Below are positions 6,883 to 14,741 of a stretch of 15,797 nt of DNA, piece after piece. The stretch covers positions 1-15,797 of the forward strand of contig JAPHUU010000141.1 in assembly GCA_026193555.1 (NCBI GenBank). The letters run 5' to 3'. Both the position numbers and the translations under genes were made by a program. The stretch comes from Rhodanobacter sp. Lineage in GTDB: Bacteria > Pseudomonadota > Gammaproteobacteria > Xanthomonadales > Rhodanobacteraceae. The notes beneath the pieces are model-generated. The model did no database searches, was not told where the DNA came from, and saw only the letters and a program-made list of their open reading frames with translations. How positions within the stretch are numbered: the stretch's first letter is position 1; the number at the start of each line of letters is the position of its first letter.

Positions 6883-7014
6883 GAGGTGTCACGCCGCGAC
6901 ACTGCGCCGCAGTTTCGAAGAGAGATACGAGGCTGGCCGCACGTACGCTGCGATCACCGCCCTGTGAGGAACTCTCGACCGAGTGCCCCCCTGCCACCCT
7001 CCGCGCCAGCCCTT

Positions 7015-8454
7015 TCAGGAAGCGGTGCCACCCACGGTCATGCTGTCGATCTTCAGGGTCGGCTGTCCCACGCCAACCGGCACACTCTGGCCATCCTTGC
7101 CACAGACACCGACACCTTCGTCGAGCTTGAGGTCGTTGCCGATCATCGAGACGCGATTGAGCACCTCCGGGCCGGAGCCGATCAGGGTCGCGCCCTTGAG
7201 CGGGCGGGTGATCCGCCCGTCCTCGATCAGGTAAGCCTCGCTGGCGGAGAACACGAACTTGCCGTTGGTGATGTCAACCTGGCCGCCGCCGAAGTTGGGC
7301 GCGTACAGGCCACGCTTGACCGAGCGGATGATCTCGTCCGGATCATGCGAGCCGGCCAGCATGTAGGTGTTGGTCATGCGCGGCATCGGCAGCGCGGTGA
7401 ACGATTCGCGGCGGCCGTTGCCGGTGGATTTGACGCCCATCAGGCGCGCGTTGAGCTTGTCCTGCATGTAGCCCTTGAGGATGCCGTCCTCGATCAGGGT
7501 GGTGCACTCGGACGGGGTTCCCTCGTCGTCGATGCTCAGCGAGCCGCGGCGGCCCGGCAGGGTGCCGTCGTCGACGATGGTGACACCCTTGGCGGCCACG
7601 CGTTGGCCGACGCGGCCGGAAAAGGCGGAGCTGCCCTTGCGATTGAAATCACCCTCCAGGCCATGTCCGATCGCCTCGTGCAGCAGCACGCCGGGCCAGC
7701 CGGGGCCGAGCACCACGGTCATGCTGCCGGCCGGCGCATCGACCGCTTCGAGATTCACCAGCGCCTGACGCACGGCCTCGTCGGCGAACGCCAGCGCGCG
7801 ACCGTTATCGATCAGTTCGCCGTAACCGTATCGCCCGCCACCACCGGAATTGCCCAGCTCGCGCCGGCCGTTCTGCTCGGCGATCACCTGCACGCTGATC
7901 CGGACCAGTGGCCGCACGTCAGCCGCCAGGGTGCCGTCGGAGGCAGCGATCAGGATGGTGTCGACGGTCGAGGCGAGGCTCACGATCACCTGCTTGACGC
8001 GCGGGTCGCGTGAGCGGGCGTAGGCATCGACTTCGCGCAGCAACGCGATCTTGTCGGGGTTGGGCAGGCTGTCGACCGGGTCGATCGCCGGATACAGCTG
8101 CGGCACGCCATTCAGCGCCAGCGGCTTGCCGACGCCGTTGCCGCCGTGGGCGATCGCCCGCGCCGCCCTGGAGGCTTCCAGCAACTGCGGCAGCACGATC
8201 TCATCGGAATAGGCGAAGCCGGTCTTCTCGCCGGAGATCGCACGCACGCCCACACCCTGTTCGATCGAGTGGCTGCCATCCTTGACGATGCCCTCCTCCA
8301 GCAGCCACGACTCGCTGCGCGAATGCTGGAAATACAGATCGGCGGCGTCGATCGACGGCCCCATCAGCTGGGTAAAGACTCGATCAAGGTCAGTGGCGGA
8401 GAGGCCGCCGGGCGCCAACAGGCGACGCTCGGCCTGAGCGATCAGGGAATCCAT
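7015..8454 (-). CDS. tldD: Metalloprotease TldD
   Basis: TldD is the zinc-bearing subunit of the TldD/E protease, which in Escherichia coli processes the microcin B17 precursor and degrades unfolded peptides such as CcdA. The 479-residue product is full length. The zinc motif HEAIGH is at 259-264 in [20 protein letters not shown], and Cys451 in [20 protein letters not shown] is the expected further ligand region. Other family blocks are [20 protein letters not shown] (49-68) and [20 protein letters not shown]. The ATG at 8454 gives [18 protein letters not shown], the usual start, though the ribosome-binding site is weak. It is the third gene of rng-yhdP-tldD, 78 bases after yhdP. Its partner PmbA is encoded at 2000-3367. 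Confidence 0.97.
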   Translation of the reverse strand: MDSLIAQAERRLLAPGGLSATDLDRVFTQLMGPSIDAADLYFQHSRSESWLLEEGIVKDGSHSIEQGVGVRAISGEKTGFAYSDEIVLPQLLEASRAARAIAHGGNGVGKPLALNGVPQLYPAIDPVDSLPNPDKIALLREVDAYARSRDPRVKQVIVSLASTVDTILIAASDGTLAADVRPLVRISVQVIAEQNGRRELGNSGGGGRYGYGELIDNGRALAFADEAVRQALVNLEAVDAPAGSMTVVLGPGWPGVLLHEAIGHGLEGDFNRKGSSAFSGRVGQRVAAKGVTIVDDGTLPGRRGSLSIDDEGTPSECTTLIEDGILKGYMQDKLNARLMGVKSTGNGRRESFTALPMPRMTNTYMLAGSHDPDEIIRSVKRGLYAPNFGGGQVDITNGKFVFSASEAYLIEDGRITRPLKGATLIGSGPEVLNRVSMIGNDLKLDEGVGVCGKDGQSVPVGVGQPTLKIDSMTVGGTAS

Positions 8455-8532
8455 GGTGTGCTGCCACTCGCTGCGTGAAGAGCTGCCTTACATGGGGGCA
8501 CCGAAAGCGGCTTTAAAGCACCGCCGTATCGA

Positions 8533-11500
8533 TCAATGACCCACTGAAGCGGCGGTTGCCGGCGCCGCACTGCCGGAGGTAGCGGGCGCTGCCGCAGGCG
8601 ACGTGCTCAGCGGAGCAACCAACGGCGGCACCACGCCCTGCTTCTCGATTTCGGTAAACACCGGCTTCTCCCACGTCCCGGTGACGTGATAGCGGGCGCT
8701 CGCCGCCCTGTTCAGCCCCTTGCCCAGCAACCCCTGCACCGCCAGACCGGCCGCCGCGCCGATCGGGCCACCAACCACTGCACCGACCAGCGGCAGGCTG
8801 TTGCCCACGTGGGGAACCACCAGCACCTGCTGGTCGTAGTCCCTGGCGCGCAGGCCGGTGCGACCGGTGATGCTGATCATCGCGGACGCGCCCTTGATCA
8901 CCAGGTTGTCGGTACTGGCATTGCCATTGGCGAGGTGAAAGTCACCGACGATCGAATCGAAACCCAACCCTTTCCCGAACACGTCGCCGAAATCCAGGGT
9001 GAGCCGACGCGGCAACTCGGACAGCGAGACCAGCCCGAGCAGGCGCCCCATGCCCGGCGATGCAGCCGCGGGAATGCGACCGTCATTGACGCGGATGCTG
9101 AGGTTGCCGTCCATGTTCGCCAGCGCCAGCGCGCTGGGCGCGCCCGGCCAGCTGGCATCGAGCTGGTCGTTGGTCTTGCCGCCGGTGACCAACCCCTGGT
9201 AGCCGAACGCTCCCAGCATGGCGCCGAGGTCTTCGGCGGAAAAACCGATCCGCATATGGGTGCGACTGTCGCTGGCGTTGCCGTTCCAGTCGCCGTTGGC
9301 GGTGATCTGCACCCGCTTGGACAGCGCGCGCAGTTGCTCGATATGCATGCCATTGGCGGTGGGCCAACTCTCCATCCGCGCCTCGCCGAGAATGGCATCG
9401 CCCAGATGCAGGTCACTCACCCAAAGATGCATGGGCGGCAACGCGGCCGGGTTGACGCCGGTATTGCCCGGATCGGCCGATGCAGGTGGTGCCGTACCGT
9501 CCGCTTTGGCCGGCGATTCGGGGCCCGATGGCCAGTACAATCGCTGCAGTCGCGCGGTGACCCCCCGCTTGCGCAGATCCTGCGTCGGCACAGTGAACGT
9601 TCCGGCCATCGCGGTGCCGTTCACGTCCACGTCGAGCGCGTCGGGCCGCGGAGTCATCCGAACCTTCATTGCCCCCAGCGGGTGGCCGAACCACTCGGCG
9701 TGATCGGCACTGACGTCGACACCTTCCAGCCCCGGACCATCGCCTCCACTGCCGGCAGCGCCACGTTGTACCCACCCGGTCACGTCGAGTTGTCCGGCGT
9801 GCCCCTGGATGCGCAGATCACGCGGCGGCAGGTCCTGCGGCATCTGGCTGCCGAACGCCAGCGTTCCGGCCAGCGGCTGCTGTGCACTGACCGGCAAGCG
9901 CAAGTGCCCCCGCATCAGCTGACCCAAGCCGATCTGCAGGTCGCTGCCGCTGACCGGCAGACCCATGCTCAAATGCAATGGCAGCCTGGTCGCTGCCGGC
10001 TTGTTCAGCGGCGCCGGCAGATCCAGTGCCGTGCCTTCCAGCGGCGAGTCGACGCTGAGGGTCTGGGTCAGCGACGGACCGCCCTGGGGCTTGGCGATCA
10101 CGAAACCGATCGTGAAATCGCTGCGCCCATCGGCAAGCGGGCCCAGCCAGTTCAGGGAAGGAAAGTCCTGCACCAACTCATCCACGCGGTAGCTGCCCTG
10201 CAACTGCGCCGAGAGCACCGTGTCCGGGTCGCTGTTGGCCCCGGCAACGGCCAGTTGCAGCGTGGCGGGCTGTCCGTGAAAGTCTGCATTCAACGGCCCC
10301 GCCTGCATGCCATGCAGATCGAAGCGCAGCGGCCCGGAGAGTCCGTCCAGCCTGAGCTTCCAGTCCGGCGCACTGAGGTCGGCGTTCTTCAGCTGGGCGG
10401 TACCGTCGAGCCGGGCATCCTCGACTTTCTTCAGCGGCAGGGTCAGATGAAAGGCAAACGTGCCGCTGCCGCCAAGGCTCAGTTTGGCCAGCGTATCGGC
10501 CTGGTGAATGCCGATCGGACTCTTGCGCACGAACTCCATCAAACCGGCACCGCTGCCACTGCCCTGGACATTCAGATCGAGCAGGGGATCGGAAAAATCC
10601 GGGATCAACGCAACGGCCTGATCCGCCTTCACGCTCAGCGAGTGACCGCCGCTGGCCTCGACCAGCATGCCGTTGTCGACGAAGCTGGCAATCGCCGTCA
10701 CACCCTCGGCACGCGGCCAGGTGCTGCCGTAATCGAGGGTCAGATTGCTGATCGCCGCACGCGCCTCGAAACGCCCCTCGTGGTGGCGGAACGGCCAGTC
10801 GGCCATGTCGCCACGCACCAGCACCTGGGCCTGGTCGAGGTGACCGGCCACCAGCGCGCGGTCCAGCCATGCAATGGTGCCCGCCGACATCACGTTGACC
10901 GGCCAGAACAACTTCGCCGCAGGCACCTCCCCACGGGAGATGTTCGCGTACAAATCCACGAACGGGGCACCGCCCTGAGCCGGCAGCACCATCTCGCCGC
11001 GAGCCTGCCCGGCGTAGCCGGTGCCGACAAAATCCAGCGCATCGGCACCGAGGTGCCAGTCGCCGTCCTGCGACCAGAAAGCCAGCGTGCCGGCGAGTCT
11101 CGACATCACCAGTGGCTGCCGGAACAGATGCGGAAATGCCAGCGTCGTGGCCTGCGCCGGCAACTCGAGCGACACTGCCTCGGCGTCGCCATGTACCTCG
11201 CCGTGCAGATTGCTCACTCCGGGCAACTTGCCGACCGGGTCGATGCCGATATCCTCGAATGCCACTTGCAACGCCTGCAATCCATCGGCACGGCTCCAGT
11301 GCAACGCGACGCGGGTCAGGTCGCCGCGAGGACGCCCCGCACCCAGCCATCGCGACAGCGTCGATGACATGTCCGGTTTCAGAGCCAGCCACGGCAGCAA
11401 CGGCTCCAGTTGCAGGTCGCGCGCGGCGACCCCAATCGCCAGCTGCGGGCTTCCGGGCTGATGCAGGCTGAGCGCCAGCGCGCTGCCATCGTCGCCGGCC

Positions 11501-12429
11501 CAGCGCAGACCGTAGCCGTCAACGATGCGACGCAAGCCGAGCAATCCGTGCAGGGTCGCCACCCTGGCCATCGCGCCACCAGGTGCGCTCAGCGCCAGCT
11601 GATCCAGATCCAGTCGGATCAGGCTGCTGCTCAGCCGGCCCTGTTTCCAGTCCAGCCATGCGGCCAGCCGACCGTGGCCCTCGGCGGCAAAGCCGGTCAG
11701 GTCGATGCCAGCCAGCAAGGGCTTGAGTTCGACATCGTCGACACCCAGCCAGAGCGTGCCGGAACTGCCATCCTCACGAAATCGACCGGCGGTGCGCAGC
11801 TCGGCGGCGACGCCATCACGCCGCAACAAGCCGCCAAAGCGAATCTCGCTGCCCTGCCGGCTAAGCTGCAGTTGCGGCGCCAGCAAGGTGTACGTCTTGC
11901 CGAGTCTGGCGTCGGTGACGACCACGCGGAGTTGGTCAAGCGACAGCCCCAGTGAGAGGTGACCCATCGAAACCGGCTGCCGGCCGGCAGCGCCGGCCAC
12001 GCCGATGCCATTGACCTGCCAGCGACCATCCGCCGCGTGGGTGAGGTCAAGCTGCAAGCCGCGCAGATGCAGGTTGAGCATATGTCGCGACGGCGGCAGC
12101 CAGCCGCCGAAATCGAGTTTCAATTCGGCTTCGGGAATCTGCAGCGCAGCGCCGTTCTCGCCGGCCGCGGCACCCACCTTCACGGCATGCAATACAAACA
12201 GCGGTCCGGAGGGAGTCCAGCGCCCCTCCATCGAGGTGAAGCTGACCGGCCGCTGCAGACGCTCGCCGAGCTGCGCGGCCACCCACGCGGGCCGGCGCGC
12301 CAGCAGCGGCAACATCAGCTGCGCCAACGCGGCCAGCACCGCCAGCAGGATCACCGCCACGCCTCCGGTCCAGCCCAGCGCACGGGCACAGCGATGCAGC
12401 CGCCTCTGCCACACGGGGCTCACACGCAC
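8533..12429 (-). CDS. yhdP: YhdP family AsmA-like envelope protein
   Basis: YhdP is an inner-membrane-anchored AsmA-like protein which, with TamB and YdbH, supports phospholipid transport to the outer membrane in Escherichia coli. The product has 1298 residues, the usual size. A basic start (WQRRLHRCARALGW) leads into one transmembrane helix (about 20-44, GVAVILLAVLAALAQLMLPL), then the N-terminal family block RRPAWVAAQLGERLQRPVSF. A long beta-rich periplasmic part follows, ending in the characteristic PLVGAVVGGPIGAAAGLAVQ, then ARYHVTGTWEKPVFTEIEKQ. An Ala/Pro-rich tail of about 40 residues follows. The start is a GTG at 12429; another GTG at 12423 is equally possible, and neither has a clear ribosome-binding site. 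It starts 15 bases after the rng stop, so coupling is likely. Confidence 0.94.
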   Translation of the reverse strand: MRVSPVWQRRLHRCARALGWTGGVAVILLAVLAALAQLMLPLLARRPAWVAAQLGERLQRPVSFTSMEGRWTPSGPLFVLHAVKVGAAAGENGAALQIPEAELKLDFGGWLPPSRHMLNLHLRGLQLDLTHAADGRWQVNGIGVAGAAGRQPVSMGHLSLGLSLDQLRVVVTDARLGKTYTLLAPQLQLSRQGSEIRFGGLLRRDGVAAELRTAGRFREDGSSGTLWLGVDDVELKPLLAGIDLTGFAAEGHGRLAAWLDWKQGRLSSSLIRLDLDQLALSAPGGAMARVATLHGLLGLRRIVDGYGLRWAGDDGSALALSLHQPGSPQLAIGVAARDLQLEPLLPWLALKPDMSSTLSRWLGAGRPRGDLTRVALHWSRADGLQALQVAFEDIGIDPVGKLPGVSNLHGEVHGDAEAVSLELPAQATTLAFPHLFRQPLVMSRLAGTLAFWSQDGDWHLGADALDFVGTGYAGQARGEMVLPAQGGAPFVDLYANISRGEVPAAKLFWPVNVMSAGTIAWLDRALVAGHLDQAQVLVRGDMADWPFRHHEGRFEARAAISNLTLDYGSTWPRAEGVTAIASFVDNGMLVEASGGHSLSVKADQAVALIPDFSDPLLDLNVQGSGSGAGLMEFVRKSPIGIHQADTLAKLSLGGSGTFAFHLTLPLKKVEDARLDGTAQLKNADLSAPDWKLRLDGLSGPLRFDLHGMQAGPLNADFHGQPATLQLAVAGANSDPDTVLSAQLQGSYRVDELVQDFPSLNWLGPLADGRSDFTIGFVIAKPQGGPSLTQTLSVDSPLEGTALDLPAPLNKPAATRLPLHLSMGLPVSGSDLQIGLGQLMRGHLRLPVSAQQPLAGTLAFGSQMPQDLPPRDLRIQGHAGQLDVTGWVQRGAAGSGGDGPGLEGVDVSADHAEWFGHPLGAMKVRMTPRPDALDVDVNGTAMAGTFTVPTQDLRKRGVTARLQRLYWPSGPESPAKADGTAPPASADPGNTGVNPAALPPMHLWVSDLHLGDAILGEARMESWPTANGMHIEQLRALSKRVQITANGDWNGNASDSRTHMRIGFSAEDLGAMLGAFGYQGLVTGGKTNDQLDASWPGAPSALALANMDGNLSIRVNDGRIPAAASPGMGRLLGLVSLSELPRRLTLDFGDVFGKGLGFDSIVGDFHLANGNASTDNLVIKGASAMISITGRTGLRARDYDQQVLVVPHVGNSLPLVGAVVGGPIGAAAGLAVQGLLGKGLNRAASARYHVTGTWEKPVFTEIEKQGVVPPLVAPLSTSPAAAPATSGSAAPATAASVGH

Positions 12430-12444
12430 AGAAGCGGACCGGAT

Positions 12445-13932
12445 CTACAGCAATACGACATCGAACTGTTCCTGCGAATAATGTTCTTCAGCCTGGAATC
12501 GTATGCTTTTGGAGATGAACTCTTCCAATTCGGCCACCGCGTGGGACTCTTCCTCCAGAATCCGGTTCACCACCAGCGGATTGGCCATCACCAGCAGCTT
12601 CTCGGCATTGAACTGGCGCACCGCGCGGGTGATCTCGCGAAAGATCTCGTAGGTCACCGTTTCGGCCGTCTTCAGCACGCCGCGACCGCTGCAGCTCGGG
12701 CACGGTTCGCACAGCTGGCGGGCCAGGCTCTCGGTGGTGCGCTTGCGGGTCATCTCGACCAGCCCCAGCGCCGACATCGGGTAGACCGTGGTCTTCGAAT
12801 GGTCGCGTGCCAGCCCCTTGTTCAACATGCGCAGCACCTGGCGCTTGTGCTCCTCGTCGACCATGTCGATGAAGTCGATGATGATGATTCCACCCAGGTT
12901 GCGCAGCCGCAGCTGCCGTGCCGCCGCCTGCGCCGCCTCCAGGTTGGTGCGGTAGACGGTCTCCTCCAGATTGCGCGTGCCGAGGTAAGCGCCGGTGTTG
13001 ACATCGATGGTGGTCATCGCCTCGGTCTGGTCCACGATCAGGTAGCCACCGGACTTCAGCGGCACCTCCTTCTTCAGCGCCCGCTGCATCTCGTCCTCGA
13101 CCCCGAACAGGTCGAAGATCGGGCGCTCGCCGTTGTAGTGCTCGACTCGGTCATCCAGATGCGGCATGAACTTGTGCACGAACTTGACCACCTTGTCGAA
13201 GGTCTCGCGCGAATCCACCCGCACCTTCTCGATGTCGTCGTCGAGCATGTCGCGCAGGCTGCGCAGCGGCAGCGACAGCTCCTCGTAGACGCGCTCGCCG
13301 ACCTTGGCCTTGACCATATTTTCCTGCACTACCCGCCATACCTTGCCCAGGTAGGTCACATCGAACGCCAGTGACTCGGCGCTCTGCCCCTCGGCATTGG
13401 TGCGCACGATGTAGCCGGGTGGGTTGTCACCGATCAGCGGAGTCAGCACGTCCTTCAGCCGCTGCCGCTCCGGCTCGTCCTCAATGCGGGCGGAAATGCC
13501 AAGCGTGCGGGCATAGGGCAGCAGCACCAGATAGCGCGACGGAATCGACAGGTGGGTCGACAGGCGCGCGCCCTTGGTGCTGATCGGGTCCTTGACCACC
13601 TGCACCACGATCTCCTGGCCTTCGTGCACCAGTTCGCTGATCGAGGGAATCTGGCCGCCATTTCCGTTGCCGGCCTGCTCCACGCCGTCAGCCGACAGCG
13701 CCACCGGCCGCACGATGTCCGAGGCGTGCAGGAACGCCGCACGCTCCAGCCCGATCTCCACGAACACCGCCTGCATGCCCGGCATCACCCGCTGCACCCG
13801 ACCCTTGTAGACATTGCCGACATAGCCTCGCCTGGAGGCTCGCTCGACATGTACTTCCTGCAGCATGCCGTTCTCGACCACACCGACTCGCGTTTCGCGC
13901 GGGGTCACGTTGATCAGAATCTCTTCACTCAT
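12445..13932 (-). CDS. rng: Ribonuclease G
   Basis: RNase G is the cytoplasmic endoribonuclease of the RNase E/G family that matures the 5' end of 16S rRNA and takes part in mRNA decay. The 495-residue product matches the short G-type, with no C-terminal degradosome scaffold. Visible parts are the start MSEEILINVTPRETRVGVVE, the S1 RNA-binding domain (about 36-125: GYVGNVYKGRVQRVMPGMQA), the DNase-I-like catalytic region with Asp310 (TTIDVNTGAYLG) and Asp353 (GGIIIIDFIDM), and the zinc-link Cys411-x-x-Cys414 (CEPCPSCSGRG). The ATG at 13932 is the natural start. It is the first gene of rng-yhdP-tldD, with a promoter at 13958-13987. The maf and mre genes often found upstream are absent; a two-component system lies there instead. 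Confidence 0.97.
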   Translation of the reverse strand: MSEEILINVTPRETRVGVVENGMLQEVHVERASRRGYVGNVYKGRVQRVMPGMQAVFVEIGLERAAFLHASDIVRPVALSADGVEQAGNGNGGQIPSISELVHEGQEIVVQVVKDPISTKGARLSTHLSIPSRYLVLLPYARTLGISARIEDEPERQRLKDVLTPLIGDNPPGYIVRTNAEGQSAESLAFDVTYLGKVWRVVQENMVKAKVGERVYEELSLPLRSLRDMLDDDIEKVRVDSRETFDKVVKFVHKFMPHLDDRVEHYNGERPIFDLFGVEDEMQRALKKEVPLKSGGYLIVDQTEAMTTIDVNTGAYLGTRNLEETVYRTNLEAAQAAARQLRLRNLGGIIIIDFIDMVDEEHKRQVLRMLNKGLARDHSKTTVYPMSALGLVEMTRKRTTESLARQLCEPCPSCSGRGVLKTAETVTYEIFREITRAVRQFNAEKLLVMANPLVVNRILEEESHAVAELEEFISKSIRFQAEEHYSQEQFDVVLL

Positions 13933-13957
13933 TCCAAAACCCCCAAACTAGTGCATC

Positions 13958-13987
13958 TTTATAGCGGCTGCGCACGCAAACTGTCGA
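13958..13987 (-). promoter_or_regulatory. Sigma-70-like promoter for rng-yhdP-tldD
   Basis: On the minus strand, TCGACA (13982-13987, five of six matches to TTGACA) is separated by 18 bases from TATAAA (13958-13963, five of six matches to TATAAT). Transcription would start near 13951, giving a leader of roughly 20 bases before the rng ATG. It is the best promoter match seen in the window. Confidence 0.6.
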
Positions 13988-14023
13988 TGCATGGCGCACG
14001 CGGCGTGCTATCCGATACCCCGT

Positions 14024-14045
14024 CTTGGTTTACGCTTGCACCAAG
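14024..14045. promoter_or_regulatory. Inverted repeat just upstream of the response regulator
   Basis: CTTGGT (14024-14029) and ACCAAG (14040-14045) are perfect 6-base inverted repeats separated by 10 bases, so their centres are 16 bases apart. They end 17 bases before the response regulator ATG. They could be an operator, perhaps autoregulatory, or a small leader hairpin near the ribosome-binding region. Neither role is shown. Confidence 0.3.
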
Positions 14046-14062
14046 CTCACCCGGAATCGCGC

Positions 14063-14728
14063 ATGAAATTGTTGCTGGTGGAAGATTCCGAACGCCTGCG
14101 TCAGACCCTGCAACACGGCCTGCGCGGCGCCGGTTTCACGGTCGACGCGGCCAGCGACGGCGTCGAAGCCTGCGGGTTCCTGAGCAGCTACGACTATGAG
14201 CTGGTGGTGCTGGATCTGATGCTGCCCCGGCTCGACGGCATCGGCGTACTGCGTAGCCTGCCGGCTGGCGGGCGCCGTCCCCGCGTGCTGGTACTGTCAG
14301 CCCGCGACCAGGTCCCCGACCGGATCGAGGCGCTGAACGCCGGTGCCGACGACTATCTGGTCAAGCCGTTTGCGTTCGACGAGCTGGTCGCCCGCCTGCA
14401 CGCACTGGCGCGGCGACCGCAGCAGGCGCAACCGCTGGTACTCAGCCACGGCGCACTGGCCTGGGATCCACGTTCGCAGAGTGCCAGCATCCATGATCAG
14501 CCACTGCCGCTGACGCCGCGCGAGTTCGCCGTGCTCGGCCTGCTGCTGCGCCACCGCGGACGTGCGTTCAGCCGGCTGGAAATCCTCGAGCGCACCGCCG
14601 GCAGCGACAGTGAGGTGTCCGACCGCAGCGTCGAGGTACTGGTATTCGGCCTGCGCCGCAAGCTGGACGCCGCCGGCCTGAGCGGCCTGATCGAGACCCG
14701 CCGCGGCGCGGGTTACCTGATTCCGTGA
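14063..14728 (+). CDS. OmpR/PhoB-family two-component response regulator
   Basis: This 221-residue cytoplasmic DNA-binding regulator is phosphorylated by a sensor kinase, most likely the product of the next gene. The receiver domain (1-115) shows the acidic pair Glu7/Asp8, the phospho-acceptor Asp51 in LVVLDLMLPRLDG, the switch Ser79 (VLVLSARD) and Lys101 (DDYLVKPFAFDEL). The winged-helix domain (about 125-221) has LTPREFAVLGLLLRHRGRAF, then SDRSVEVLVFGLRRKLDAAG and the terminal ETRRGAGYLIP, typical of the QseB/PmrA-like group. The ATG at 14063 is chosen because it begins the canonical MKLLLVEDSE; the frame is open upstream. The kinase starts 13 bases after the stop. The stimulus and targets are unknown. 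Confidence 0.95.
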   Translation: MKLLLVEDSERLRQTLQHGLRGAGFTVDAASDGVEACGFLSSYDYELVVLDLMLPRLDGIGVLRSLPAGGRRPRVLVLSARDQVPDRIEALNAGADDYLVKPFAFDELVARLHALARRPQQAQPLVLSHGALAWDPRSQSASIHDQPLPLTPREFAVLGLLLRHRGRAFSRLEILERTAGSDSEVSDRSVEVLVFGLRRKLDAAGLSGLIETRRGAGYLIP

Positions 14729-14741
14729 AGGCGTCTCCGCC

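Larger units (their letters stand above)
6614..7014. other. Intergenic region between tldD and the cytochrome-barrel gene
   Basis: This 401-base gap holds the 5' region of the cytochrome-barrel gene (ribosome-binding site, candidate -10 and the FNR-type palindrome) in its first 100 bases. The rest, about 6712-7014, lies downstream of the tldD stop. I see no convincing gene there: the plus-strand frame open from 6853 runs straight into antisense of tldD. A degenerate 17-base direct repeat is present at 6818-6834 and 6866-6882. No clear terminator for tldD was found. Confidence 0.6.

Noticed and set aside
6886..6902. GTGTC-N7-GACAC dyad in the tldD/cytochrome gap
   Set aside because: A 5-bp stem with no U-tract in GC-rich DNA is easily found by chance, and it is not placed as a clear terminator or operator.
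6853..8013. A 386-codon plus-strand open frame starting in the gap and running opposite tldD
   Set aside because: Most of it is antisense to tldD, and the short part in the gap has no ribosome-binding site or recognisable sequence.
8455..8532. CTTTAAAG palindrome in the yhdP-tldD gap as a promoter or operator
   Set aside because: An isolated 8-base palindrome with no matching promoter elements; the short gap fits simple read-through in the operon.
8686..11367. An 893-codon plus-strand open frame opposite yhdP
   Set aside because: It is entirely antisense to yhdP, is Arg/Gln/His/Ala-rich without any domain, and is explained by high-GC codon bias that keeps the opposite strand open.
11959..13374. 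A 471-codon plus-strand open frame across yhdP and rng
   Set aside because: It spans antisense of two well-recognised genes and has shadow-type composition.
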